This document shows positions 11,468 through 21,424 of a stretch of 64,000 nucleotides of DNA, one piece after another (positions within the stretch are counted from its first letter, which is position 1; each line of letters opens with the position of its first letter). The notes below the pieces were generated by a model. That model was not told the DNA's origin. It ran no database searches and saw only the letters and a list, made by a program, of their open reading frames with translations. The DNA is taken from contig JAHLKI010000035.1 in NCBI GenBank assembly GCA_025602905.1, positions 1 through 64,000 of the forward strand, written 5' to 3'. Source of the stretch: Phlyctochytrium arcticum. Its lineage: Eukaryota > Chytridiomycota > Chytridiomycetes > Chytridiales > Chytridiaceae. Made by a program: the position numbers and the translations under genes.

Positions 11468-12495
11468 ATGAATAGACTGGGACATTCACTCGGCAGCAGG
11501 CTGAGAGGCTCGGCTGCTAATGGGTGGAGTGCTTTGGCATCCTCACCCTTACGACTCAACTCATCCTCAACGAAGACTGCTGCCATTCCTCCGGCCCACA
11601 CCCACCTCAAAGTCTTTATCCTCCCAACACTCCACAACAAACATGCTTTCCATGCCCGCTTCCTCCCCCCACGAACCCCCTTTGAACGATCAGCTATCGT
11701 CATGGCGTACGTCCTGCGAAAGTGGAGATACCAGATCTCGGATACGTTTGCGTTCATGTGGCATGGAATGGGATCTGGATCAACAGGGATTGGCAGACGG
11801 ATCTGGGCATTGGGGAATCGAGCTGTCACGCGGCGGGCCGCGGATGAGTACTTCTTGAAGACTGTACCCAGGATCACAGAGCATGTAAGCTTTTTTAGCA
11901 ATGTGGATATACACCTAACCCATAGCTGATCTCATTTTTGACTTGACAGATTGAGTTCATATACCCGGCCAGTGCCAACTCCCGAGTCATCAAATCACAA
12001 CTGGGTGACTTTCTGTCCAGTACGTATTATTCAAACTGGAGCATTATTCAGGGCTGGTCACTAATCACAAGTCTGGCAGACAGCGGCAGGCATCGACAAA
12101 AACTCTTCTTATGGGCCCTCATTCTACCAAGCAGTTTATACATTGCAAAGGTGTATGTCGTCCTCGCCAACCTCTTCTTCTCGTACAATGTGTTTCGTCT
12201 CAACGCAAGCTGGCGAAGTCAATACGGAGCCAAGACCCTCCAGAAGCTGCTGGATTCCAAACAAGTCACATGGACGTCTAGTCAGGAACTGGACGACCAG
12301 ATCAAGGTCTTGAGTGATGAAGTGACCTCGCGGATGAAAAAGGAAGACGGGCCGGTTTGGCAATGGACTCCGACCGGAGATTTGCACGATGAGGTCGTGG
12401 AGGGATTGGAAGCGCAGTTGAAGGCGGTAGAGTTGGCCCGGACGTACCGACGAGCAAGAATGCAATACCTGGTGCATAATGGGAAAGAGGTCTAG
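11468..12495 (+). CDS. Mitochondrial K+/H+ exchange-related protein (Mit_KHE1 family)
   Basis: Three exons (11468-11884, 11950-12019, 12080-12495) give 300 residues. The N terminus is Ser/Arg-rich like a mitochondrial presequence. The family pattern then follows: HLKVFILPTLHNKHAF, a Trp/Phe-rich helix (VLRKWRYQISDTFAFMW), ITEHIEFIYPASANSRVI across the first intron, and one clear membrane segment (KLFLWALILPSSLYIAKVYV) leading into NLFFSYNVFRLNASWR. This matches the fungal family of yeast YDL183C, linked to mitochondrial potassium/proton exchange. Its exact molecular role is unsettled in the literature I know. The C-terminal 100 residues are charged and probably coiled. It lies head to head with the LRR gene and converges on the NSUN gene 145 bp away. 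Confidence 0.75.
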
Positions 12496-12640
12496 AAACA
12501 TTTTCCAGCTTTACCCCAGCCGCACACTTTCCAACACCTCACACAGTACATCACGAATCGGGGCTCAGAGTTTGGAGTTCACAACATAAGTTAATCTATT
12601 TACAATGCACTGTACAATCTACCACAATCTATTTAAGCAT

Positions 12641-13861
12641 CTATATATACTCTACTGTTTTGCGAATCCGGGCAATCACCAGCCCACTCGTCTGCGATGC
12701 TTGCGGGCTAAGTCGAAGTACGTGCCGCAAATCCACGTCTTGGCAAGCATACTCCTCCGCAAACCCCTTTGCAGTGGGTACAGTTTCAGAACCCGGAATC
12801 CGTTCAATGATGGCCCCTGGATACTTTTTCAAAAACCAGGCCAGCACATCTTCGTTCTGGGCTTTACTGAAACTGCATGTAGAGTAGACACATAAACCGC
12901 CTGGTTTCGTCAGTCTATATCCGTTCTCGAGTAAGGCGCGCTGCAATGTCGTGATGGACGCCAACTTTTCATCATTGAGGAATTTGGATAGCATGGCGGG
13001 ATCCCACCCGTTGCTGGCGTGTTTGAGGACATGGGCGATTGAGCCGTCATGCGTGCATTCTGCATCGACGAGGACTTTGTCGTAGAGGAGAGAGGAGTGG
13101 TGGAGATTGGTACTGGAGCGCAGGAGGCGGGTGGAATGGAATGGGTGGATGGTTCGGGAAGTGGGTATATCGGGGGGTTGCTCACTTTGTGGTACATCTG
13201 AGCCAGTGGTTGTTGATGGTTTAGAACATGAGGATCCAACATCTTCCCTAGTCCATCCGCCAATCCGCCATGGAGCCCAGACATCAAAAGTTGTACCATC
13301 CATCAAAAACAACCTTCCCTTCTCCACACCATACTTTCGCATAATGCTTTTAACGACCTGAGCCCGCTCCTTACAAATATCAACTCCAGTCACAGTCCCT
13401 TTGCCCCCCCGTCCCAATTTATCTGCAATATAGCATAACTTCATTCCAGGTGCACAACACAGGTCCAGTACATTATCATCCATCTGCACATCTAGCGCAT
13501 GAACCGCCAAACCGGACGACACGCACATCCCGTAGATTTTGCCGGTCTTGTAAGTGGACAAACTTGCCAGCTGGGTCTCTGGCGGCAACGCGTAAAAGTC
13601 GGGGAGCCATGGAACCGGGGTTATGAGGTTATCACAATGGAGCTCAGAGGACAGCGATGAGAGTAGATGTGGGAGGTCGGAGGAGAGTTTTGGGGGTTTG
13701 AAGCGAATGTAGCGGGGAAGAGGGTGGGTGAGTGCATATTCGGCAGTGGAGAGATTGTTGGCTTGCAGAAAGTCGAGGAACGACTGGGGAAAGGACTTGA
13801 TGTGATTCACTAGTATGGGTTCCGCTGCTTCCTTGGTCTTTCCTGGAGTCTCTTCAGTCAT
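12641..13861 (-). CDS. NSUN/RsmB-type RNA (cytosine-5) methyltransferase
   Basis: Single exon, 406 residues. SAM-binding motif I is plain (VLDLCCAPGMKLCYIA), followed by the GVDICKERAQ acidic loop. The motif VI catalytic cysteine is in GLCVYSTCSFSKAQNEDV and the terminal strand is LVIARIRK. Motif IV reads VLVDAECTHDGS, where most NSUN enzymes have D-x-P-C-S, so the proline is replaced but the cysteine is kept. The enzyme should methylate C5 of cytosine in tRNA or rRNA. Which NSUN subgroup is not certain. A low-complexity insert of about 50 residues sits between motifs III and IV. The start at 13861 faces TAF7 170 bp away, suggesting a shared promoter. Confidence 0.82.
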   Translation of the reverse strand: MTEETPGKTKEAAEPILVNHIKSFPQSFLDFLQANNLSTAEYALTHPLPRYIRFKPPKLSSDLPHLLSSLSSELHCDNLITPVPWLPDFYALPPETQLASLSTYKTGKIYGMCVSSGLAVHALDVQMDDNVLDLCCAPGMKLCYIADKLGRGGKGTVTGVDICKERAQVVKSIMRKYGVEKGRLFLMDGTTFDVWAPWRIGGWTREDVGSSCSKPSTTTGSDVPQSEQPPDIPTSRTIHPFHSTRLLRSSTNLHHSSLLYDKVLVDAECTHDGSIAHVLKHASNGWDPAMLSKFLNDEKLASITTLQRALLENGYRLTKPGGLCVYSTCSFSKAQNEDVLAWFLKKYPGAIIERIPGSETVPTAKGFAEEYACQDVDLRHVLRLSPQASQTSGLVIARIRKTVEYI

Positions 13862-14031
13862 ACTTTTCTCTCAGAAACGGAATACATTTCACCAGGGTTC
13901 CTTCGCAGGGTTCTCTCGTTCTTTCGTGACAAAACCTTTGACTGCGCCATTTCCAAGGTCGCAAAGCTTGGAAGACATTTGACATTCAGAGTGATCAGAG
14001 AATTGGGATAGATCTCGACCATATTACCAAT

Positions 14032-15437
14032 ATGGTGGCCCCCCGCACAAGCAACAAACCTCCAAAGTCCGGGTCATCCCTCATGATGACCCAGAACCTT
14101 CTATCCCTAAAGTCCTCTCCATCCCGAAAACGCCAATCTTCCAAACCCGTCCCAACAACCAGCACCACGAAAATCACCATAAAACCCAAGAAGGGACCTC
14201 CCGAGGACGACGAGGAAGCGCCGACTGAGGAACATGTCATTCTACGAATTCCTGCTGGGGAGATGGCGGAACGGTTCAAGGAGCAGGTTAAGACGAGAGA
14301 TATACCCGAGGATGTGGAACTCGTTTTTCAAGGTTTGGATCGTGCGTGAACCGATAGTTTGTTGATCTTGCTGTAACGGTATGGGTTTACTTTTCCAGAC
14401 TCGAGGAGAGCCACATTCCGGTCAGGCGGCACCTCCTACCCCGCAAAACTAGTCGATCTCCCCTGTATCATTGAATCCCATAAAACATTTGACAAAAAAC
14501 AAATGTACAAAATCGCCGATATCTCCCAAATGATCTTGGTGGACGACACCCCATCACCTTCCATTCCATTACCATCAACCGAACCGCCATTACCACCCCT
14601 CCACCATGACGAATATACGTATCCGCATGGTCTAAGTGCGCCATTATGGAATGTTAGAAAGAGACGGTTCAGGAAACGAGTCTCGAAACGCGCGATTGAG
14701 GATGTGGAACGAGAAGTGGTTAGGTTACTTGAAGCGGATGCGGAGGCGGAACAAGTGTTGTTCGGTTTGTATCATATATATCCTAGCATATATCCAGATC
14801 GCATTTACTCACTGATGCGTCTGTAGAGGTCGACGACGGAGAACAACACCGCGGTACGGCGGAAGATGATTTGCTTGATGAGGATGCGTACGGGGAAGAA
14901 GAAGAAGAAGAGGAAGAAGAAGAATTTGACGAAGCAGAATTTGACGAGCCCAACATTACATCTTCCCAACCCGGAGACGAACCCCTTCCAGCCCCCGGAG
15001 AAGGGGAGGAAGAAGAAGACGACGACGAACACGACGAGTTGGCCGCCGCATGGGACGAAGCTTTAGCCGAACACGGACCCAACGAAGAAGACGCCGAGAA
15101 TGAAGAAGAGGCCACATCGTCCGAGGACGGCTCGAGCGGCTCCGAATCAGAGGAAGAGGAAGAAGAAACGGAGAGTGCGGAAATTATCGCTCAGAAAGTC
15201 GAAGTCCTGTCGACTGAAATCAAGGAATTGGAGGATCGCGTGGAAGATAATCGGGCGAAACTGGCTGTACAGATTAATCCCATCATGAGGGTAAACATCC
15301 TTTTACTTTACTATTTCTTGAGCGACTGCTAAAATGTTTTGCAGAAACGGTTTGAGGATATTGTTAAGCGCTTCAATGCACAACTTACTGCAAAGCGCGC
15401 TGAGCTTGTTGAGCTTCAGACTACCCAGATGCAGTGA
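14032..15437 (+). CDS. TAF7: TFIID subunit TAF7
   Basis: Four exons (14032-14341, 14399-14764, 14827-15290, 15345-15437) give 410 residues. The conserved TAFII55 domain runs from HVILRIPAGEMAERFKEQ to the very typical YPAKLVDLPCIIESHKTFD and YKIADISQMILVDD. A PHGLSAPLWNVRKRRFRKR segment and the EVVRLLEADAEAE helix follow. The second half is a long acidic Glu/Asp stretch, and a coiled coil (ILSTEIKELEDRV type, then KRFEDIVKRFN) ends the protein, as in animal and fungal TAF7. It belongs to general transcription factor TFIID in the nucleus and is known to bind TAF1. The first donor (GTGCGT) was preferred over a weaker GTTTGG because it keeps the family spacing. Divergent from the NSUN gene. Confidence 0.9.
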
Positions 15438-15609
15438 ATCTCTTTGTTCCGCCGGTAGTTTCCTCGCCTTCCCATATACCCTTTTGAGATAAACTCAACA
15501 TGTACATATTGCCGATATACCGGCCCAGATGGTGGTGGTGGTCTTTCTCCACTTGTAAATATAATTACACAGAATAAGTTATGTACAATATGAAATTTTG
15601 GTCAGCAGA

Positions 15610-16935
15610 TTAATTCCACCCAGTCCACTCGACGCTAATAAACCTCACCCGTCCCTCACACTCATCCTCCCAGGTCCCCACCACAAACGTCTTTTTAACA
15701 ACATTGGCAAGCCGTCCCATCCTGACAATATCCAGCCCCGTGAATCCTTTGTCAGGGTCAGCGGTCGTGATAATATAATGGGAATGATAGAGTAATGGGT
15801 CTCCCGGGTAGGCAATCCAGTCTCCCCCGAATTTGGAGCCGGAGGAGAGGTAGTAGCCCTTTTGCCAGAGACTACGAAACACCGCTATGCGGAGTTTTTG
15901 GTGGGAGGTTGTTGGGCGGGTGGAAGGATGGAGAGTGGAGGATGAGGGGATTACTGAGGGGGCGTACCACGGGAGGGTAGATGAAGACATGGGAAGGGTA
16001 ATGGGTAATGGGGGGGGCTGAATCTGAAATGCCTTTGGTGAATCGGTATTCAAAACCAGAGGGGGTTTTGAACCGACACTTTTATTCTCCACGTCGGGGG
16101 ATTTGAGACACATCTTGGCGAATAGGGCACTGATCTCGGTTGTTGGCGTAGGATGATGCGACGACGACAAGCCAAGGGGTATCAAGGGTATAGACAGTTT
16201 TGGCAGCGACGGTGAGCTGGGAGATTTCAGAGCTAGATTGGACAGCATTGTACTCAATTCTGACAGAGGCGTGATGGGGATTGTGATAGGTGAAGGTATA
16301 TCAGGATCGGGAAAGGTTGGGGATGCGGTCACGCTGAGCGTCAAACGATTGTCAAGTGGCTGCTGCTCCTCCTGCACTATATTGCCTTCAGGTCCTATTG
16401 AGGAATGGATATCCCGCTTCCTATTCTTTTTCTGTTTCCGAGACTCTGATGATCCAAACTTTTGTCTCATATGTTCAGACTGCAGTTTAGCAAACACCGT
16501 TTTTTTATCTTGATAGGCCTTAATCGCACTTTCCCTCTCCTTCACAACTTGTTTTACTTGTTCCGCCGTAGGAGACTGATACGACGCATCTGCATCGATC
16601 AACATGATGGCGTCTGCAAAGGGCCTCATCAGTATCGAAATCCAAACCGTTTAGAGTATAAACTGACCGATTTCGAGTAAAACAGCCACTTCTTCCGCAC
16701 ATAGCAACAGTGGTAAACCGTACACATCATTTTGCTGGGGATTACTACATGACGTTCCGACCAGTTCTCCGACAATGTGGTAGGTTTCTCGTAGTGTCAT
16801 TACATCTAATATCACAATGTCAACGACTTGGGTTTTTTTTAAAAATGTGACTTGAAAGTACCTTGGGGATCCCAGACGAAAGCCTGATTGGAGGATAGGA
16901 TTATAGGGATAGGAGGCGTGGGTGGAGTCTGACAT
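15610..16935 (-). CDS. SEN34: tRNA-splicing endonuclease subunit SEN34
   Basis: Exons 16668-16935 and 15610-16613 (donor GTCAGT, acceptor TTTGCAG) give about 423 residues. The N-terminal half-domain is clear (ETYHIVGELVGTSC, DVYGLPLLLCAEEVAVLLEI). The catalytic domain is at the C terminus: FRSLWQKGYYLSSGSKFGGD, then the Tyr, His and Lys of the endonuclease triad in YHSHYI and RLANVVKKTFVVGT, ending EWTGWN. About 200 disordered residues rich in Ser/Pro separate them. SEN34 cleaves the 3' splice site of tRNA introns with SEN2, SEN15 and SEN54. The start is uncertain: 16935 is the first ATG of a continuous frame, but residues before ETYHIV are not family-like. Its 5' end is copied at 20022-20377. 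Confidence 0.83.
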
Positions 16936-17065
16936 GGTGGGGGTATTTGATAAGGGGTTGGATCTTGCGTTGACATTGGGAGGAAATTTTGACCTGGACC
17001 CGGAGGGGAAAGAGCAGGGTTGTGTCAGCAGCGGCGCAGCCCAGTCCGACGTTTGGGAATTTTGG
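16720..17065. repeat. Direct repeat copy A: SEN34 5' coding end plus promoter
   Basis: About 346 bp that aligns along its whole length with 20022-20377 in the same orientation, with scattered substitutions and small indels. It includes the first SEN34 exon and the short spacer before the caspase-like gene. Long identical blocks include the stretches around GTTCCGACCAGTTCTCCGAC and GGTTGTGTCAGCAGCGGCGC. The similarity ends near GGGAATTTT on the right. Confidence 0.85.
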
Positions 17066-17116
17066 GACACTTGAGAGCAAAATGCCCGTCGCTGTCATTC
17101 GTTCCGGGAAATATCA

Positions 17117-18234
17117 ATGTCCGAAGTAAAGAGACTGGCTTGTATTTGTGCCATTCCGGAGATCCACCTGGAAGGTCTTGGGGTTCTGCCAGCAGGTTTG
17201 AAGGTCAAACGGCATGCCCCTCTGCCAACAACGTCCCAGACCACCGAAACCTCTGCAAGCATACCATCCAGCGACGATAGCGACGACAGTAGTCATTCAA
17301 GCGAGGAAGGCGTCAGTGAGGCCCATTTGAAGAGCTATAACTCTGCTGACAGCATCAACCAATATATGCGGGAGGAAATTGAAACTTATGAAGCCTACAT
17401 CGGCGAGGTTCTTGGGTTTGATCTACGCCCGGGACAAGCTCTGGGAGTAACAGCCACGAAAGCGGGTTCAGTGGATGATATGATTCGAGGTATTTTAGGG
17501 GAGGGTTCTGTGACGTCCAGTACGCCAGGTGTGCAGCAATTGCGGACGTCGCTCACCCCCTTGGCCGGAAGGGTCAACCCATCGCGAAATCACACAAAGG
17601 AAAGGTGTCAGCCAGCTGTTTTCTTGATTCGGTTTGTTAATTGCACGCAAGACTGATAATAATGCATGACTTGATGTTCAGGTTAGCGAAGTTCATCAAA
17701 CTGGTTGAGCAAATGGCAAAATTGCATCGTGAGAAGTTGGTTGACGCACTTTTCCTCTTCACCGGCCACGGCAGAGAAGCGGATGGGGCGCTCCTGATGC
17801 CTGATCACAAGAACCTGCCACCAGCCACATTTTATTCACTGACTAAGGAGCAACTGGGTACCGTCCACAACGTCAGGCTCACCATCATAATCGACGGTTG
17901 TCATAGCGGATGGTGGATCAAAACCTTCAGGTACATTCTTTGAAGATGAAGTGCTTCCGAAAATGCCGCCCTGACCTATCGCCATTGCTATAGAGAAACT
18001 GAATGGCCAAAAGACTTTCGAATCGCTGTGCAATCTGCCGTGAACTGCGAAGAAGAGGCTTTCACCGGCAAATTCAGCTCTGTGTTCTGTGACCGCGCCG
18101 ACAGTCCCGAAATCCCCTGGTTCCAACACCCTCGGTACGCAATGACAGCATCATACGCAGCAGACCCTCATTTGCCCGTGCGCTTCATTGGAAAGGATCT
18201 TTCTGTAGACGACAACTTAGATGACGAAATTTAA
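17117..18234 (+). CDS. Caspase-like protease (peptidase C14 / metacaspase-like)
   Basis: Three exons (17117-17631, 17682-17930, 17994-18234) give 334 residues. The p20-type core holds both catalytic motifs: His in DALFLFTGHGREADGALL and Cys in LTIIIDGCHSG. The clan CD fold is thus supported. The first 150 residues lack the usual metacaspase prodomain and the early ND-type substrate motif, and are Ser/Asp-rich and unfamiliar. Introns are 50 and 63 nt. The second uses GTACAT...CTATAG and contains an alternative open frame, so transcript data would settle it. Such proteins usually cleave after Arg/Lys (metacaspases) and act in stress or heterokaryon-type death in fungi; for this one that is inference. 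It sits between the two direct repeats. Confidence 0.65.
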
Positions 18235-18815
18235 CATGAAGGCACAGTGAGCATTGCCAGAATCTTCAGAATCTACCGTTTCTCAGCATAAGCACTGTAT
18301 TGATCTGGTTCTTTATCAAGTCGGCACATCCACGATCTCTCTGAGAGAAGCCCACCCTATTCAGATGGTCATGCATTCTGATGCCAATATGACTGTTGAC
18401 TGTAGGCACTGGTCAGCTTGAATCACGACGAGTGATGACAATTGAAACGGCTTATTATTACTGTAACAAAGGCGCCGGGTAATACATTCAGAAAAGAAAA
18501 AGGAGAAAGTCAGAATGAACACACAGATTGAAGTAACAAACGAAATGTGTTTAAGACAGTGGAAAAGGTAGGTAGAAAAAATTCAGATCATGGAGAATAA
18601 TAGCAAAAATAATAAATAAAGCATAGCACAGTGGAAGAAGACAAAGAAGGAGAAAAGGTGGATAAAACGGGCAGTTTGAAAAAAAAGCAGAAACATCGAC
18701 AAAGTGAAAGGTGCAATGACACAAAGTGGAAGGGTTCGAAGACGCAAAGTTGAGACGTGGAGCGGAGGTCAGATTCAACCAGAGATCAAAGAACAGAAAT
18801 TTCAATTACAAACAT
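18235..18815. other. Intergenic, 580 bp, AT-rich
   Basis: Purine-rich stretch with many A tracts between two convergent features. No coding signal or RNA fold was seen. Confidence 0.5.
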
Positions 18816-19740
18816 TCAAGGGGAAGAGTCTTCATACGGCAAGATCGTTTCCAAAACCTCGGCGCCTTCTTTGTACCCATCGAAAAAAAGGTACATGACC
18901 GAGAGGAAGTCTTTAGGCGGTTGCTCCTTCAGACGATTGATCCACTCGGCCAACGCTGTGAGTCGATGTGGGGTTGATATCATCGGACCCGAGCCAGCCG
19001 GCTGGTATTTGTCCGGGTTGAATCTGAGAAAGACCGTGGCCATCCCATAGCTCTGCGATATATTCACCATGCGAGTTTGCTCGCACTCGCCCGGGCGGTA
19101 GGCGTGCTGGCCTTCGTCGACTTCAATCACCAACATGAATTTCCCACAGTCAATGATAAAATCAGGCCTTTCTAGGCCGCACACCCCCCGGTCAATAGCG
19201 CGATCGACGGAAACGAATTGGTTTAGCCAACTTGATCCGTTTGAAGGTTTCGGGGTCGCATGTCTCGCAGTTGCCGTTGCGGTCGACAATGCCAAGGAGG
19301 CCGCAACTGGCGCATGGGGACTCTATCAGATTCGCCTCCCCCGCAATTTTGTGAGCTTCACAATGTTCCTGAACGTTTATGCCATAAAGAGCGAGATTAT
19401 GGCATCCATGTTCCTGATCGTTTGCGAGGGGAAACCATCGTCCCCGCCACCCGGTGCTGATAACACTACTGGATCTATTGCCCCGGGTATCCGTAGCTTG
19501 CGACTGTGTGGCAATCGGTGAATTCACAAGTTGTGCTGAGGACATTAACCATTCCAGGTTCAATGTGCTTCGCGCAGAATCGGCCCTTGTTCATGCCTGG
19601 CAGGTTGAACTGAGGTTGCGTGCGGCAATCGGTGTTGGGCTGACGACATTAACCATTCCTGGTTCACGGTGCTGCGCGCAGAAGCGGCCCTTGTTCATGC
19701 CTGGCATGTTGAAATCGGCAATCGGTGAATTCACAAGTTG
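18816..19740 (-). pseudogene. Decayed gene: EsV-1-7 Cys/His repeats plus nuclease-like domain
   Basis: Read on the minus strand, about 19740-19400 holds at least four tandem units of about 33 residues. The best fits C-x4-C-x16-C-x2-H exactly: CEFTDC, then FNLPGMNKGRFC and AKH, followed by EPGMVNV. This is the EsV-1-7 motif known from Ectocarpus, its virus EsV-1 and other algae and large DNA viruses. CEFTDC-coding blocks lie at 19718-19735 and 19511-19528, and a truncated one near 19627. Downstream, 18816-19235 encodes GLERPDFIIDCGKFMLVIEVDEGQHAY and VFLRFNPDKYQPAG, resembling restriction-nuclease-like domains linked to these repeats. Units lie in different frames through small deletions, one stop interrupts, and a frameshift with lost residues separates repeats from nuclease. 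I judge it a relic. Confidence 0.65.
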
Positions 19741-20021
19741 CACTGGGCGGTAAGGTTTGAATCTCACGTACCTCATGAAGATTGCGTGTAGCTACGAGAT
19801 AGGCAGTTTGTAGGATGAATTTCGAGGGTGTCTGCTTTTTGTCTATATTGGGGAGAGAGTGAGGTGGGGGGTGGGGATGAATCGACAAGTACTATATTGC
19901 AGCGATGTCGCAGATGACCATATTCGGGGCTCCTGGGAGCTCTGCAGAATAGCGTATAACGAATAACGTAACAAATCAATGTCCGCTCCAGAGACCCGTT
20001 TCTATATATCAATCGTAGCCC

Positions 20022-20377
20022 ATAAACATCAGATTGCTGGGGATTCCTACACGAGGTTCCGACCAGTTCTCCGACAATGTGATAGGTTTCTCGTAGTGTC
20101 ATCACATCTGATATTATAATGTCAACGATTGGGGGGCTTTTCCAAAAAATGGGATCTGAGAGTATCTTGGGGCTCCCAGACGGATGCCTGATTGGAGGTT
20201 ATCATTATGGGGATAGGATGTTTGGGTGGAGTCAAGCATGGTGGGGGGATTTGATAGGTTGGGGATGGATCTTGAGTGGACATAGGGAGGATAATTTCGA
20301 CCTGGAGCCGGAGGGCAAAAAGCAGGGTTGTGTCAGCAGCGGCGCAGCACACTCCGACGTTTGGGAATTTTGAATTC
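20022..20377. repeat. Direct repeat copy B: duplicated 5' end of SEN34
   Basis: Same orientation as copy A at 16720-17065. On the minus strand it still encodes TLRETYHIVGELVGTSC from a Met at 20105, then leaves the SEN34 frame after DVYGL, where similarity stops near 20022. No catalytic domain follows, so this is a gene fragment with its promoter. The upstream part is frameshifted relative to copy A by two bases. Confidence 0.85.
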
Positions 20378-21424
20378 CCATCATGTGAAAGTGGAGCAGA
20401 AACGACCATAGCAAGACGTCCTAACCAAAAATGGAATAACCTTAACCGTAAGTTTGTCAATGTTAGAGTTAAGCATCTACAACCGTAACGTTAAGCAGGA
20501 AAGTCTACTTCTGTACTTTGCATGCTGCGGCAAAATCGGGAGAGGGATCTACGGATTATATATACGCCTGCCAAGTAGCAAGTGACTATACATAGGGGAC
20601 CGAACCACCGTCGTCGACGGAGCGTTCGATCGCTGCGGAAAGTTGTTTGATATTTTCTGTGTAGTTCAACATCTGGCTTGCTACAATGCTACGGACGCGT
20701 AGCGCGCCATGCAAGGTTGTGTTTTGGACGTTTCAAGTCAGCGCAGGAAAAAAGGCTTCAGACTGGGAGGTCGGGGGGCCTTTGATGCAAACATATGATC
20801 GTTGAGTTTGTAAATTGGGTTAACATTCCCGTTGTTTACCCACGGGTGATGCGGTACTGTACCGTGGGTTCTGTATATAAGCTCTAGGTTATGTAAGAGT
20901 GTTCGATTTTGTCTCATTTTTGTGGGTGTTTCGAAAAATGGAACGTCGCTCAGCGGCTCTTCGGAGGCTGGCTGGTTCGGCAGTGGTCCGGAGGTTCCGT
21001 TTATACAAGAGACCCAAGTCACAAAAATTCACAGACCGAGTCCCAAGTCATGCAACCAAAAAACTCGGACAATCCAAAATCCTAGAGTCTAAAAGCATGC
21101 AGTGCAAGCTTATGCTAACAGCATGGAATGGGATCGGGAACCCTGCGTGCTCTGGCCGAGGTATAAGCACGATAACCTCTTTGCCATAGCCCATAGCCCA
21201 TAGCGGGAAAGAAGCATTTTTGCAGGACCGCGCGTACAATTTCGCCAAAAGTTTTTTTTTTTTGGTGTTGACAGACTTTTAACAATAGACTCGCATACGA
21301 GAGCTTTCGGAAGACGTTGCTGTGCATTGTTTGGGGCGAGAAAGGACAGATGTAGTTAAAAGGAGGGAGGAAGGCGGGGGATTCCCTTCTCCTCCTAAGT
21401 CTTCCACTTTCTCTCACATAGACG
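20378..21424. other. Intergenic, 1.05 kb, upstream of the amine oxidase
   Basis: No recognisable gene. Short frames on both strands have no family features. A 96-codon frame near 20938 begins with a basic, presequence-like MERRSAALRRLAGSAVVRRF but then degenerates, and I do not call it. The last 100 bp should hold the promoter of the oxidase gene. Confidence 0.45.

Noticed and set aside
20899..21189. Frame with a mitochondrial-presequence-like start
   Set aside because: The basic start is not followed by a folded-looking or recognisable domain, and no splice continuation was found.
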